Shown here: piece by piece, positions 38,345 through 46,415 of the stretch
Position numbering within the stretch: the first letter of the stretch is position 1
Layout: every line of letters begins with the position of its first letter
Origin: DATIXJ01 sp963714795
GTDB taxonomy: Bacteria; Bacteroidota; Ignavibacteria; UBA10030; SZUA-254
DNA length: 64,000 bases
Assembly: GCA_963714795.1 (NCBI GenBank)
Contig: CAVQPS010000006.1
Span: 434,001 to 498,000 of the forward strand
Direction: 5' to 3'
Notes under the pieces: model-generated
Database searches by the model: none
What the model saw: the letters and a program-made list of their open reading frames with translations, nothing else
What the model was told of the DNA's origin: nothing
Program-made: the position numbers and the translations under genes

Positions 38345-40579
38345 TTACAAGTCAGTTGTCGTCATGATATTCTTATAATAATCTTTAAGTTTTTTCAAAT
38401 CGTATCCAAAAGGAGAGAGGAGTGTTTCAACCGCCTTCAGTAATGATTCGGAATATTTATCAATGTCGTAGCCATCTTCCGGCCGGTACGTAATCATGCT
38501 TTTTGCCTTTTGCGGTTCCCGTTTCCCGGTTTGATCGATAATGACATATTCTACCGATTCACCCGGTTGTACATGAATGCCATAATGTGCCAGTTCCTTG
38601 ACAACCATGGCATTCAGGCTGTTATGAACGTACTGGGAAGCTTCTTTTTGCACTCTCCGGCGAACGACAAGCTCATGCGGATTGACCCGCCCATATTTGA
38701 GTTCTTTGAGGTAGAAGAGCGTTTCCTGAAGGATGTCAGGTATTGCACGTTCGATGTCGCATATATGTCGTGCTCCCTTGAGCATATTCAATAATTCTTT
38801 CTGAACATGCTGAATGTACGGCGGTATATCTTTTCTTCGGGCTTCAATACCCCGCATCTTAATTTCTCCATGATCATACCAGCCGACATACTTACCGGCT
38901 GTCGGCATACCGGCGTCGGTCTTTGAACTTGGAAATAATATCCATTGGTAAATACCTTCCAGTGAAATATTTACTCCGACGGTTTGTTTAATTTTGTCGC
39001 ATAACTGAATGTAATCCTGATGGGTTGCATGTTCTTTCTTCAACCATAAACAATCGATGATTGCATGAACAAGATGATAGCCGTTTGCCTCGGCGATTTC
39101 TTTGGCAGTCAGTAATGCATCGCGGGAAAAAGCGTTCACCGCCTCGTGTGCTTCGATTCTTCCGAACCGGGCATTTTTGTATCCGAGATAGCCGAAGCAT
39201 GTCACCAGCATCCATTTGAGTGCATTTTGCCGCCGGTCGTATCGGTCGTATTCCTGTCGTGTTGTCGCCTGTTTTCGTTTCTCTTTGTAGTACGCGCGTT
39301 TTTCAATGACTGGTTTGAGCGTTGCAGGTACGATGCCGGTACGTTTCTCGCAAATACTATAATGGAGTTCAGGTACAATGTTATTGTTACAGCATTTACA
39401 GTTAATCGTTTCAGGACTAATATTATGTATTTTCATCAGACTGGGATACATGCTTGCAAAATCGAGTTCAGCAACATTTTCGTGATACCCGAGCTCCGGC
39501 ATAAAAACAAGCCCGCCTCTGTCGCTTAACAATAACTCCTCTGCGGTTTTAAAATCTTCACCTTCTTTCTTTTCGGCCGGGACAAGAATGTTATTGCGAT
39601 ATGCGTAACTCATCTGCATACTTGCCAGCCCGGTGCCGATGGAAGAGCGTGATTGCTTCTGCATCGGAATCTGCGCCAGCCGTGCGATTTCAATATTGCC
39701 GTCGAGATCGGTTTCTCCCATAAAAAAGCTGTTCTGACTGTCGATATGCCATCGTCCGGCAAGCATAAAAGCCGCGTCACGGTGCATGACTTGTCCATAT
39801 GTCCAATAACTCCGTTCCTTCATGCGAAAGTATCCGGATGATTGGTCCCGGTTCAGCAGCAGGGGACGATGATGCTGTACCGATGCTCCCACCAGGGCGG
39901 GAAACAATGTTGCATCGCCCCACGACGTAAGAATAACGTCGGGATCGTACTGGTACAGATGCCAATTCAATGTTTCAAGTACTTCGGCAGGATCAGTTTG
40001 TTCGATATGGTAACTTTTTCCTTCATACGTTAACTGTAACTCGATCCGTCTGAAGAATTTTGTCGAATATCCATCCGCAAGATTCTCAAGCCGCAGGATT
40101 TTGAGATGAGGGATGACATAATCCTTTCTGTCAAACGTATCTTCCAATAAAATTTCCTGCAGGACATGCTCATGGGAAAGAACAAATGTGCAACGGGCCA
40201 GCGGAAACAACTGTTTCTCGTATAAATACATTTGTGCAACCGGAATATTGCTGTTGTAAAATACAAAATGGGGAAGGAATTTCTGTAACGACCAGACAGT
40301 TTGACTGAGTTGGAGCGGGTCCTGAACGGTCAGTTGCGTGACGCGCCATTCTTCTCCGCTGAAAAGTTCCTGTTTTGTTGCCATTGCCGTCGTTACCGGC
40401 AACTGAAGTTTACGAACCAGTGCAGGAATGCGTTGCTCATCATGCTTGTCGAGATGAAGATAGAAAGAGGGATGAAACGGATGAAAGCAGGAATGCGCCT
40501 GTCCGTTTTCATCCAGTATCCAGACGATCATACCGTTGTGAACGGGATAGGCATCGAAGAACCAGCCGGAAATGTTCAT
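38345..40579 (-). CDS. Divergent family B DNA polymerase homologue
   Basis: 744 residues. Polymerase motif A is LDFASMYPS (371-379), motif B KWMLVTCFGYLGYKN (455-470), and motif C HAIIDCLWLKK (503-513). Canonical motif C is YGDTDS; aligned here it is HAIIDC, so the first catalytic Asp is Ile while the second is kept. A YDPDVILTSWGD segment near 210 resembles exonuclease motif II, but I cannot find an intact exonuclease motif I (DxE), so proofreading is probably lost. A CKCC...C cluster near 394 may bind zinc. The start overlaps the stop of the 97-residue gene upstream by one base (TGATG). With that gene and the RecA-like gene it forms an operon. Translesion or repair synthesis, or a structural role, is inferred. 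Confidence 0.85.
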   Translation of the reverse strand: MNISGWFFDAYPVHNGMIVWILDENGQAHSCFHPFHPSFYLHLDKHDEQRIPALVRKLQLPVTTAMATKQELFSGEEWRVTQLTVQDPLQLSQTVWSLQKFLPHFVFYNSNIPVAQMYLYEKQLFPLARCTFVLSHEHVLQEILLEDTFDRKDYVIPHLKILRLENLADGYSTKFFRRIELQLTYEGKSYHIEQTDPAEVLETLNWHLYQYDPDVILTSWGDATLFPALVGASVQHHRPLLLNRDQSSGYFRMKERSYWTYGQVMHRDAAFMLAGRWHIDSQNSFFMGETDLDGNIEIARLAQIPMQKQSRSSIGTGLASMQMSYAYRNNILVPAEKKEGEDFKTAEELLLSDRGGLVFMPELGYHENVAELDFASMYPSLMKIHNISPETINCKCCNNNIVPELHYSICEKRTGIVPATLKPVIEKRAYYKEKRKQATTRQEYDRYDRRQNALKWMLVTCFGYLGYKNARFGRIEAHEAVNAFSRDALLTAKEIAEANGYHLVHAIIDCLWLKKEHATHQDYIQLCDKIKQTVGVNISLEGIYQWILFPSSKTDAGMPTAGKYVGWYDHGEIKMRGIEARRKDIPPYIQHVQKELLNMLKGARHICDIERAIPDILQETLFYLKELKYGRVNPHELVVRRRVQKEASQYVHNSLNAMVVKELAHYGIHVQPGESVEYVIIDQTGKREPQKAKSMITYRPEDGYDIDKYSESLLKAVETLLSPFGYDLKKLKDYYKNIMTTTDL

Positions 40580-40872
40580 CAGGGATGAGGAAGAACGTAC
40601 GGAGATTCTGTCGGAACCATTTTTTCACGGGCGTGTATATACGCCTCGAGTTGTTTAATTTTTTTATGCTGTTCCAGCAACATTGCCATAAAGATTGTTT
40701 CCATCGGAACGGCATTGACCAGAAAAGCGCTTGCCGCCAAATGAAGCTTGGGTGCACGCCACATTTCATCGAACAGCAACTGATCTTCCATGCGTAAACC
40801 CCGCCGGAATTTGTTCCACGTTTCCCTGTATTGATCGACAATTAATGTGAAGGTATCGTTGTTGCGTCCCAT
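40579..40872 (-). CDS. 97-residue uncharacterised linker protein of the RecA-like/PolB operon
   Basis: The product starts MGRNNDTFTLIVDQYRETWN and is largely helical, with charged and aromatic helices (KFRRGLRMEDQLLFDEMWRA; AFLVNAVPMETIFMAMLLEQ) and a proline-rich end (SPYVLPHP). No known domain is recognised. The ATG at 40872 lies inside the 3' end of the RecA-like gene (31-bp overlap), and its stop overlaps the polymerase start by one base, so translation of all three is coupled. An upstream extension of the frame exists but is read against the RecA-like coding sequence and is not used here. The position suggests an adaptor between the RecA-like and polymerase proteins. Confidence 0.75.
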   Translation of the reverse strand: MGRNNDTFTLIVDQYRETWNKFRRGLRMEDQLLFDEMWRAPKLHLAASAFLVNAVPMETIFMAMLLEQHKKIKQLEAYIHAREKMVPTESPYVLPHP

Positions 40873-41486
40873 AGCTTGTTCTTTTCTTCGTATAATTGAA
40901 CGATAGTATTCTCTAATTGAATTTTCACGACGTGGTCCGCCGCGTTGCACAGAAGCCGGAAGAGATCCGTTTTGCCTGCAGGAGGATCGTCGGGATTGGT
41001 ATCGGCAAGAAGTATATGTATATTCATTCTGCGCAATGTATGAAGAGTGGAAAAAATGCGCTGCAGGCTTTGCCGGCATTCCGACGGTCTGACTTGTTCA
41101 TCATAATAGGTATCCAGCAACCCGAGGATAATGACATTTCGACAATAATGTGAAGCGATAAACCGGGGAAGCTTGGTTGTGATTGCCGCTTCAGTTTGAA
41201 ATGCCGTGAATGATCGTGTCAGGTGGATCCGTTGTAATACCGTCCGTGGCGGAAGAGAAAAAAAAGTTGCTATACGCGAAAGCCGGTAGCTGTTAAATTT
41301 CATCGCACCGTCAATGACTGCAAACTGCTGTTGTATGGCGCTGCCGATTGCCAAACTGATGAAGTAACAGCTTGAATGACCGTGGAGCAAATGAAGCTGT
41401 GCAGGGCGTTCCCGGAATTGCCGAATCTGTTGTTCCCATCCGGGGATAGAGTGCAATTCGACTATTTCTTGTTGTTGGAAATTCAT
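40842..41486 (-). CDS. RecA/RadA-like protein with degenerate P-loop
   Basis: 214 residues. The fold is recognised from a hydrophobic strand then the P-loop position (LHLLHGHSSCYFISLA, 31-46), AVIDGAMKFNSYRLSRIA at 56-73 matching the RadA VIDxxxxFxxxRLxxIA pattern, the LTRSFTAFQ segment at 89-97 and a Walker B-like strand NVIILGLLDTYYDE at 117-130. The P-loop has no GK[ST], so ATP binding in the usual way is unlikely. It is shorter than RecA and has no C-terminal DNA-binding region. It is the first gene of the operon, with a near-consensus promoter and operator-like palindromes upstream. By analogy with ImuA, it may recruit the polymerase to RecA filaments or the sliding clamp; this is inference. 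Confidence 0.82.
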   Translation of the reverse strand: MNFQQQEIVELHSIPGWEQQIRQFRERPAQLHLLHGHSSCYFISLAIGSAIQQQFAVIDGAMKFNSYRLSRIATFFSLPPRTVLQRIHLTRSFTAFQTEAAITTKLPRFIASHYCRNVIILGLLDTYYDEQVRPSECRQSLQRIFSTLHTLRRMNIHILLADTNPDDPPAGKTDLFRLLCNAADHVVKIQLENTIVQLYEEKNKLWDATTIPSH

Positions 41487-41509
41487 ATACGGCCGCAGGG
41501 TGATAAATA

Positions 41510-41538
41510 AGTATACGACAAATTTGTCTTATTGTCAA
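41510..41538 (-). promoter_or_regulatory. Near-consensus promoter of the RecA-like/PolB operon
   Basis: Read leftward: TTGACA (41533-41538), an exact 17-bp spacer (41516-41532), TATACT (41510-41515). The -10 box is 24 bp from the ATG at 41486. No Shine-Dalgarno sequence is present in the leader. Confidence 0.75.
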
Positions 41539-41561
41539 TAGTAAGACGATAAATTTGTCGT
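41515..41561. promoter_or_regulatory. Two phased operator-like palindromes over the RecA-like/PolB promoter
   Basis: Site 1 is the perfect palindrome GACAAATTTGTC (41517-41528), lying inside the promoter spacer. Site 2 is ACGATAAATTTGTCGT (41546-41561), a 16-bp palindrome with one mismatch, upstream of the -35 box. The centres are 31 bp apart, about three helical turns. Together they also form a larger inverted repeat with ATACGACAAATTT at one end and AAATTTGTCGTAT at the other, and an inner GTCTTA/TAAGAC pair. A repressor bound at site 1 would block the promoter. LexA is the obvious candidate by analogy, but the LexA motif of this lineage is not known to me. Confidence 0.65.
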
Positions 41562-41623
41562 ATAGAATAATGGCGTACATTGGATGATCGATATCACATA
41601 AAAACGAAAATGCATAAAAGTTC

Positions 41624-41652
41624 TTGACTTTTTCGGATAAAAACCTTATTTT
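41624..41652 (+). promoter_or_regulatory. Promoter of the Lrp-glutamine synthetase unit
   Basis: TTGACT (41624-41629), 17-bp spacer, TATTTT (41647-41652), about 60 bp before the Lrp start. The early spacer (TTTTTCGGATAAAA) resembles that of the candidate at 9023. Confidence 0.6.
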
Positions 41653-41712
41653 AATCGAGTTAAATCCGTATATTCCTTATTTATTTAAGTATCACTGCAT
41701 CATCATATTATT

Positions 41713-42174
41713 ATGATAGACGAAATCGACATTGCCATTTTAGAAATTTTACAAGAAAACGGCAGAACCCGCCGTAATAATCTCGCTGAAAGAGTCGGGC
41801 TTTCAATCCCATCCGTCAGCGAGCGACTGCGCAAACTTGAAGCAGGCGAGTATATTACCGGTTATGCGGCAATCGTCCATTACAAAAAGCTGGGAAAAGA
41901 TATTACGGCCTTTATCACGGTCACAATCGATTCGTCTAAACACTATCATAGTTTCGTCGAACACGCAAATGCGACGGACGAAATTCTGGAATGCCATGCG
42001 ACGACGGGAGACGGATCGCACATGCTGAAAATCCGGACCGAGAATACAACAACCCTGGAACGCCTTCTGGCAAAGATCCAATCATGGGCGGGCGTAACGG
42101 GAACGCGGACACATCTTGTCCTTTCGACATCAAAAGAGTCATCAAAAATCAAATTGTCTCATCCTAAATCATAA
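41713..42174 (+). CDS. Lrp/AsnC family transcriptional regulator
   Basis: 153 residues, full length for the family. The N-terminal helix-turn-helix covers about 3-60 (IDIAILEILQENGRTRRNNLAERVGLS with SERLRKLE; typical Lrp start). The C-terminal RAM ligand domain has ITAFITVTID, ECHATTGDGSHMLKIR and the conserved Gly-Asp turn. Members bind amino acids and regulate amino-acid metabolism genes. It lies 16 bp upstream of glnA in the same direction, so control of glutamine synthetase and of its own promoter is likely. The ATG has no evident ribosome site. Confidence 0.93.
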   Translation: MIDEIDIAILEILQENGRTRRNNLAERVGLSIPSVSERLRKLEAGEYITGYAAIVHYKKLGKDITAFITVTIDSSKHYHSFVEHANATDEILECHATTGDGSHMLKIRTENTTTLERLLAKIQSWAGVTGTRTHLVLSTSKESSKIKLSHPKS

Positions 42175-42190
42175 ATCAAAGGAACAACCA

Positions 42191-43558
42191 ATGGCGAAGA
42201 AAGCAAATACAAAACCGGCAAGCCCGGGTATCGACGATATTCTCCAACGCGCAAAACATGATGATGTCCAGTATGTCCAATTACAGTTTGTCGATCTGAA
42301 CGGTTTATTGAAAGGTATTACCATTCCCGTTTCCAAACTGGAAGGAGCGCTGGAAGACGGACTCTGGTTTGACGGTTCATCCATCGATGGATTTACACCG
42401 ATTTACGAAAGCGATATGTATCTGAAACTGGAAACCGATACCTATTCGGTTATACCGTGGACGAAGGGAGACGGACAGCAAGCCGTTGCTCGCTTTATGT
42501 GCGACGTGTATATGCCCGACGAGAAACCGTTTGAAGGTGATCCGAGATTCATTTTAAAACAGCAACTCGAACGCGCCCGCAAAATGGGATTCATTTACAA
42601 CGTCGGTCCGGAACTTGAATTTTTTCTCTTCCGGAAAGAGAATGGAAAATTAGAACCACTTCCTCACGATACGGCGGGATACTTCGACCAGAACACCGAC
42701 CTTGCGGTCGTGATACGTCAGGAAATGACCGACATGCTGCGCGGTTTCGGGATCGATGTCGAAGCGCTTCACCATGAAGTTGCCGTTGGTCAGCATGAAA
42801 TCGATTTCCGGTTCGGCGATGCTTTGACGATGGCCGACCAGGCTTCGACGCTAAAATTCGTTTTAAAATATGTCGCGTCACGACACAATCTTCATGCGAC
42901 CTTTATGCCGAAACCGATCGCAGGCATCAACGGTTCCGGTATGCATGTTCATCAAAGCTTGTTCAGCCCGGAGGGAAAGAATTTATTTTTCGATTCGAAA
43001 GATGAACACCATTTGTCGAAACTTGCAAAGTCGTTCATCATGGGACAACTGACGCACATCAAAGCGATGAATGCGATTCTTAATCCGACAATCAATTCTT
43101 ACAAACGTCTCGTTGTCGGGTATGAAGCTCCCGTGTATATCGCTTGGGGAACACGCAACCGGTCTGCATTAATCCGCATTCCGCGGTATACGCCGGGTAG
43201 AGAGAAAGCAGTCCGGGCGGAATTACGTTGTCCGGATCCGACGGCGAATCCCTATCTCGCTTTTGCGGTCATGCTTGCTGCGGGATTGGACGGCATCGAA
43301 AAGAAAATGGTTCCGCCGCCGCCGGTCGAAGAGAACATTTTTGAATTTACCGATGAAGAAGCAAAAAAACGGAAAATCGGAGTTCTTTCGAAAGATATCA
43401 CCGAAGCAATGACAAATCTTGAAAAAGATCCCGTCGTGCGCAATGTGCTCGGCGAATTTGCATTCGGAAAATTGAAGGAATTGAAAAATCAGGAATGGGA
43501 TAGCTACCGCCTGGCGGTTTCTTCATGGGAAATCGATCAGTACATGGAAAAGTACTGA
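42191..43558 (+). CDS. glnA: Glutamine synthetase type I
   Basis: 455 residues from the ATG at 42191, supported by AAAGGA 8 nt upstream; upstream in-frame codons overlap the Lrp gene and add no conserved sequence. It makes glutamine from glutamate, ammonia and ATP. Signatures are FDGSSIDGF (near 59-67), GPELEFFLF, the ATP-binding MPKPIAGINGSGMHVHQS run (split: KPIAGINGSGMH) and RNRSALIRIPRY. The segment that contains the adenylylated Tyr in proteobacterial enzymes here reads ENIFEFTDEEAKKRKIG (381-397), with Phe, and the length matches the GSI-alpha group. Regulation by adenylylation is therefore unlikely; feedback inhibition and the adjacent Lrp regulator are more probable. Confidence 0.96.
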   Translation: MAKKANTKPASPGIDDILQRAKHDDVQYVQLQFVDLNGLLKGITIPVSKLEGALEDGLWFDGSSIDGFTPIYESDMYLKLETDTYSVIPWTKGDGQQAVARFMCDVYMPDEKPFEGDPRFILKQQLERARKMGFIYNVGPELEFFLFRKENGKLEPLPHDTAGYFDQNTDLAVVIRQEMTDMLRGFGIDVEALHHEVAVGQHEIDFRFGDALTMADQASTLKFVLKYVASRHNLHATFMPKPIAGINGSGMHVHQSLFSPEGKNLFFDSKDEHHLSKLAKSFIMGQLTHIKAMNAILNPTINSYKRLVVGYEAPVYIAWGTRNRSALIRIPRYTPGREKAVRAELRCPDPTANPYLAFAVMLAAGLDGIEKKMVPPPPVEENIFEFTDEEAKKRKIGVLSKDITEAMTNLEKDPVVRNVLGEFAFGKLKELKNQEWDSYRLAVSSWEIDQYMEKY

Positions 43559-43576
43559 GTCCTGCTTTTCACCATC

Positions 43577-43618
43577 AACGCTCTATTCGCTGTATGCGGG
43601 TAGAGCGTTTTTTATTTT
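43577..43618 (+). terminator. Intrinsic terminator after glnA
   Basis: A 9-bp perfect stem (AACGCTCTA at 43577-43585 with TAGAGCGTT at 43601-43609) with a 15-nt loop and a TTTTTATTTT tail, 19 bp after the glnA stop. Confidence 0.9.
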
Positions 43619-43660
43619 GAAAATTTGAGATTGGGAAAGAAGTTTGCTATTTTGGTCTCC

Positions 43661-44443
43661 ATGAATTACTCGTCGCTGACATATTCGATTGAAGGAAGAA
43701 CCGCTGTTATCACGTTGAATAAACCTGACCGGCGTAATGCACTTGATGACGTGATGATCCGTGAAATAACGGAAGTAATGACTGCCGTCAACCGGAATGC
43801 GGCAGTTCGGGTCGTTGTACTGACCGGCTCCGGTACTTCATTTTGTTCCGGGATGGATATCGGATATCTTCAAAAATATTCTCAACTCGGTCAGGAAGAA
43901 AATGTCGAGGATGCACGCAATCTTTTGAGAATGCTGCAAACCATCAACACCGCCAAAAAACCGGTCATTGCCATGGTGAATGGTCCTGCTCTCGGAGGCG
44001 GATGCGGTATTGCCGCGGCTTGTGATTTTGTCTACGCCGGGAAAAATCAGGCGAAACTTGGCGCACCGGAAGTCCGGCTCGGATTTGTCCCGGCCGTTAT
44101 TCTGTTTTTTCTCGTGAAGAGGATGGGTGAAAGTGCAGCAAGAGAATTTGTTCTTCAAGGCGGTATTCTCGATCCGGTAATTGCCAAAGAGAAAGGGCTT
44201 GTTACCGAAATTGTCGACGACAGCGAACTTCGCTCCGCGGTTTTTGCTTTTGCAGAAAAGCTGGCATCTTCGACAAGTCCCGGTTCGATAACGCTGACGA
44301 AAGATCTTTTTTCCAGAATGTATGAAATGAATACACGTGATTTTCTCGATTACGCGACGAATGTCAATGCACTGACACGAAAAACCGAAGATTTCAAAAA
44401 AGGAATAGAATCCTTTTTGAAAAAGGAAAAATTGAAATGGTAG
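43661..44443 (+). CDS. Enoyl-CoA hydratase/isomerase family protein
   Basis: 260 residues from the ATG at 43661; a TTG at 43625 would add 12 residues outside the fold. The crotonase signature is complete: ALDDVMIREI at the start, GTSFCSGMDIGYL (oxyanion-hole strand) and NGPALGGGCGIAAACD near 107-122, then GAPEVRLGFVPA with the candidate catalytic Glu. It acts on an acyl-CoA in the cytoplasm; the family covers hydratases, isomerases and the methylglutaconyl-CoA hydratase type, and sequence alone does not separate these. It is translationally coupled to apt (ATGGTAG overlap), a pairing with no obvious metabolic logic. Confidence 0.92.
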   Translation: MNYSSLTYSIEGRTAVITLNKPDRRNALDDVMIREITEVMTAVNRNAAVRVVVLTGSGTSFCSGMDIGYLQKYSQLGQEENVEDARNLLRMLQTINTAKKPVIAMVNGPALGGGCGIAAACDFVYAGKNQAKLGAPEVRLGFVPAVILFFLVKRMGESAAREFVLQGGILDPVIAKEKGLVTEIVDDSELRSAVFAFAEKLASSTSPGSITLTKDLFSRMYEMNTRDFLDYATNVNALTRKTEDFKKGIESFLKKEKLKW

Positions 44444-44973
44444 CGACATCCGACTTTGTCCGGTCGACGATTCGCAGTATTCCCGATTTTCCGAAGAAGG
44501 GGATCATGTTTCGCGATATCACAACACTTCTTCAAAATCCAACGGCTTTTGCCGCATCGATCGATCTGCTGTACGAACGTTTCCGGGCAAAACGGATCGA
44601 TAAAATTGTCGGTATCGAATCAAGGGGATTTATCATCGGCGGCGCTCTGGCATATAAATTCGGTATCGGATTTGTTCCCGTCCGGAAGCCGAAAAAACTT
44701 CCGTACCAAACCATACGTGAAGAATATCAGCTAGAATATGGTACAGATGCGCTGGAAATTCATACCGACGCGATTCAAAAAGGCGAACACATTCTGATTG
44801 TCGACGATTTAATCGCAACAGGGGGAACCGTTATTGCGACAACAAAACTTGTAGAGCGGCTCGGCGGAACCGTCGACGGATTGGGATTTCTTATCGAACT
44901 CTCGTTTCTTCACGGCCGGGAACGGCTGAAGCAATATGAAATATTTTCTGCCGTATCGTACGATTCCGAATAA
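44437..44973 (+). CDS. apt: Adenine phosphoribosyltransferase
   Basis: 178 residues, typical length. It converts adenine and PRPP to AMP for purine salvage. The PRPP-binding motif is ILIVDDLIATGGT (near 118-130), preceded by the family's RSIPDFPKKGIMFRDITTLL start (split: IPDFPKKGIMFRDIT), GIESRGFIIG (near 55-64) and FVPVRKPKKLP hood motif. The start overlaps the stop of the hydratase gene. Confidence 0.96.
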   Translation: MVATSDFVRSTIRSIPDFPKKGIMFRDITTLLQNPTAFAASIDLLYERFRAKRIDKIVGIESRGFIIGGALAYKFGIGFVPVRKPKKLPYQTIREEYQLEYGTDALEIHTDAIQKGEHILIVDDLIATGGTVIATTKLVERLGGTVDGLGFLIELSFLHGRERLKQYEIFSAVSYDSE

Positions 44974-45038
44974 TGTATTCCGACAGACGAATCAATGCGA
45001 TAAACATAGGTTGAACTATTATAATGAAATGAATCCAA

Positions 45039-46415
45039 TTGAAAACAATTATTGAACCTTTCAAAATAAAATCGATCGAGCCGATTAAGTTTACGACGGT
45101 CGAACAACGTGAACGAATTCTCCGGGAAGCCGGTTATAATCCGTTTCTCATTCATGCCGAAGATGTTCTGATCGATTTGCTGACCGACAGCGGAACCTCC
45201 GCCATGAGCGCCAAGCAGTGGGCGGGAATGATGGAAGGCGATGAATCGTATGCCGGTGCACGAAGCTTCTTCCGGTTCGAAAAAGTCGCGAAAGAACTGA
45301 CCGGTTTCAAATATATCATTCCGACACACCAGGGAAGAGCCGCAGAAAGAATTTTATTTTCGGTGACCGGCGGTCCGGGAAAGTATTTTCCGAACAATAC
45401 TCATTTTGATACAACACGCGCAAACGTTGAGTATTCCGGAGCGGAGGCATTCGATTTTCTGTTGCCGATTGGAAAAGATCCGTCGGCAATCGCCGATTTC
45501 AAAGGCAACATCGACATCGAAGCACTCGAAAAATTTATTCGTGAAAAGGGGAAAGAACATATTCCCTTGATCATGCTGACCGTGACGAACAACGCCGGCG
45601 GCGGGCAACCGGTTTCGATGCAGAATATCCGGGAGACAAAAGCAGTTGCATCCAAATATGGCATTCCGTTGTTCATCGATGCGTGCCGGTTTGCCGAAAA
45701 CGCCTTTTTTATCAAAAAGCGTGAACCCGGATATCAAAATAAATCCGTCAAAGAAATTGTACGGGAAATGTTTTCGTATGCCGACGGTTGCACGATGAGT
45801 GCGAAGAAAGATGCAATTGTCAACATGGGCGGATTTTTAGGGCTCAATGATGATGACCTTGCTCTGCAGGCAAGAAATATTCTCGTCGTCACGGAAGGAT
45901 TTCCGACGTACGGCGGACTTGCCGGACGTGACCTCGAGGCAATGGCTCAGGGACTGGAAGAAGTTCTCGATGAACATTATTTGACGTATCGTATTCGTTC
46001 GGTGGAATATTTAGGTGAAAAATTAGTGAACGCGGGCGTTCCGATTCTCGAACCGCCAGGCGGGCATGCCATTTATCTCGATGCCAAACGTTTTGTTCCG
46101 CATATTCTTCCGCAGCAATTTCCAGGTCAAACGCTCGTCTGTGAATTGTTTCGTGTCGGCGGCATCCGTTCGGTGGAAATCGGCAGTGTCATGTTTGGGA
46201 AAAAAGATGCAACGGGCAAATTTATTGCCCCGCCGATGGAGTTGGTCCGTTTAGCGATCCCACGCCGTGTTTATACGCAAAGCCATATCGATTACGTTAT
46301 TGAATCGGTGATTGAAGTCTTCCAGAATCGTACAAAGCTGAAGGGGCTCAAAATCGTTTTTGAAGCCCCGATGCTCCGCCATTTTACGGCACGGTTTGAG
46401 CAGTTATCATCATGA
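45039..46415 (+). CDS. tnaA: Tryptophanase (beta-eliminating lyase)
   Basis: 458 residues from a TTG; every in-frame ATG upstream is followed by a stop and the next Met is near residue 56, so TTG is needed. A pyridoxal phosphate enzyme that cleaves tryptophan to indole, pyruvate and ammonia. Strong family motifs: EPFKIKSIEPIK, IDLLTDSGTSAMS, PTHQGRAAE, GGQPVSM and MSAKKDA with the Schiff-base Lys near 256. Tyrosine phenol-lyase is the close alternative. The key specificity segment reads GIRSVEIGS near 374-382, as in tryptophanase (VEIGS), not MERG with the phenol-binding Arg of tyrosine phenol-lyase. The start follows apt by 65 bp; the stop overlaps the next start by 4 bases. Confidence 0.88.
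   Translation: MKTIIEPFKIKSIEPIKFTTVEQRERILREAGYNPFLIHAEDVLIDLLTDSGTSAMSAKQWAGMMEGDESYAGARSFFRFEKVAKELTGFKYIIPTHQGRAAERILFSVTGGPGKYFPNNTHFDTTRANVEYSGAEAFDFLLPIGKDPSAIADFKGNIDIEALEKFIREKGKEHIPLIMLTVTNNAGGGQPVSMQNIRETKAVASKYGIPLFIDACRFAENAFFIKKREPGYQNKSVKEIVREMFSYADGCTMSAKKDAIVNMGGFLGLNDDDLALQARNILVVTEGFPTYGGLAGRDLEAMAQGLEEVLDEHYLTYRIRSVEYLGEKLVNAGVPILEPPGGHAIYLDAKRFVPHILPQQFPGQTLVCELFRVGGIRSVEIGSVMFGKKDATGKFIAPPMELVRLAIPRRVYTQSHIDYVIESVIEVFQNRTKLKGLKIVFEAPMLRHFTARFEQLSS

Noticed and set aside
40873..41079. An N-terminal extension of the 97-residue protein up to 41079
   Set aside because: The extension is the antiframe of the RecA-like gene: basic and Ser-rich with no fold signal.
41515..41561. 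The inverted repeats read as a terminator or mobile-element end
   Set aside because: They are AT-rich with no U-tract, overlap a near-consensus promoter, and no transposase or target duplication is nearby.
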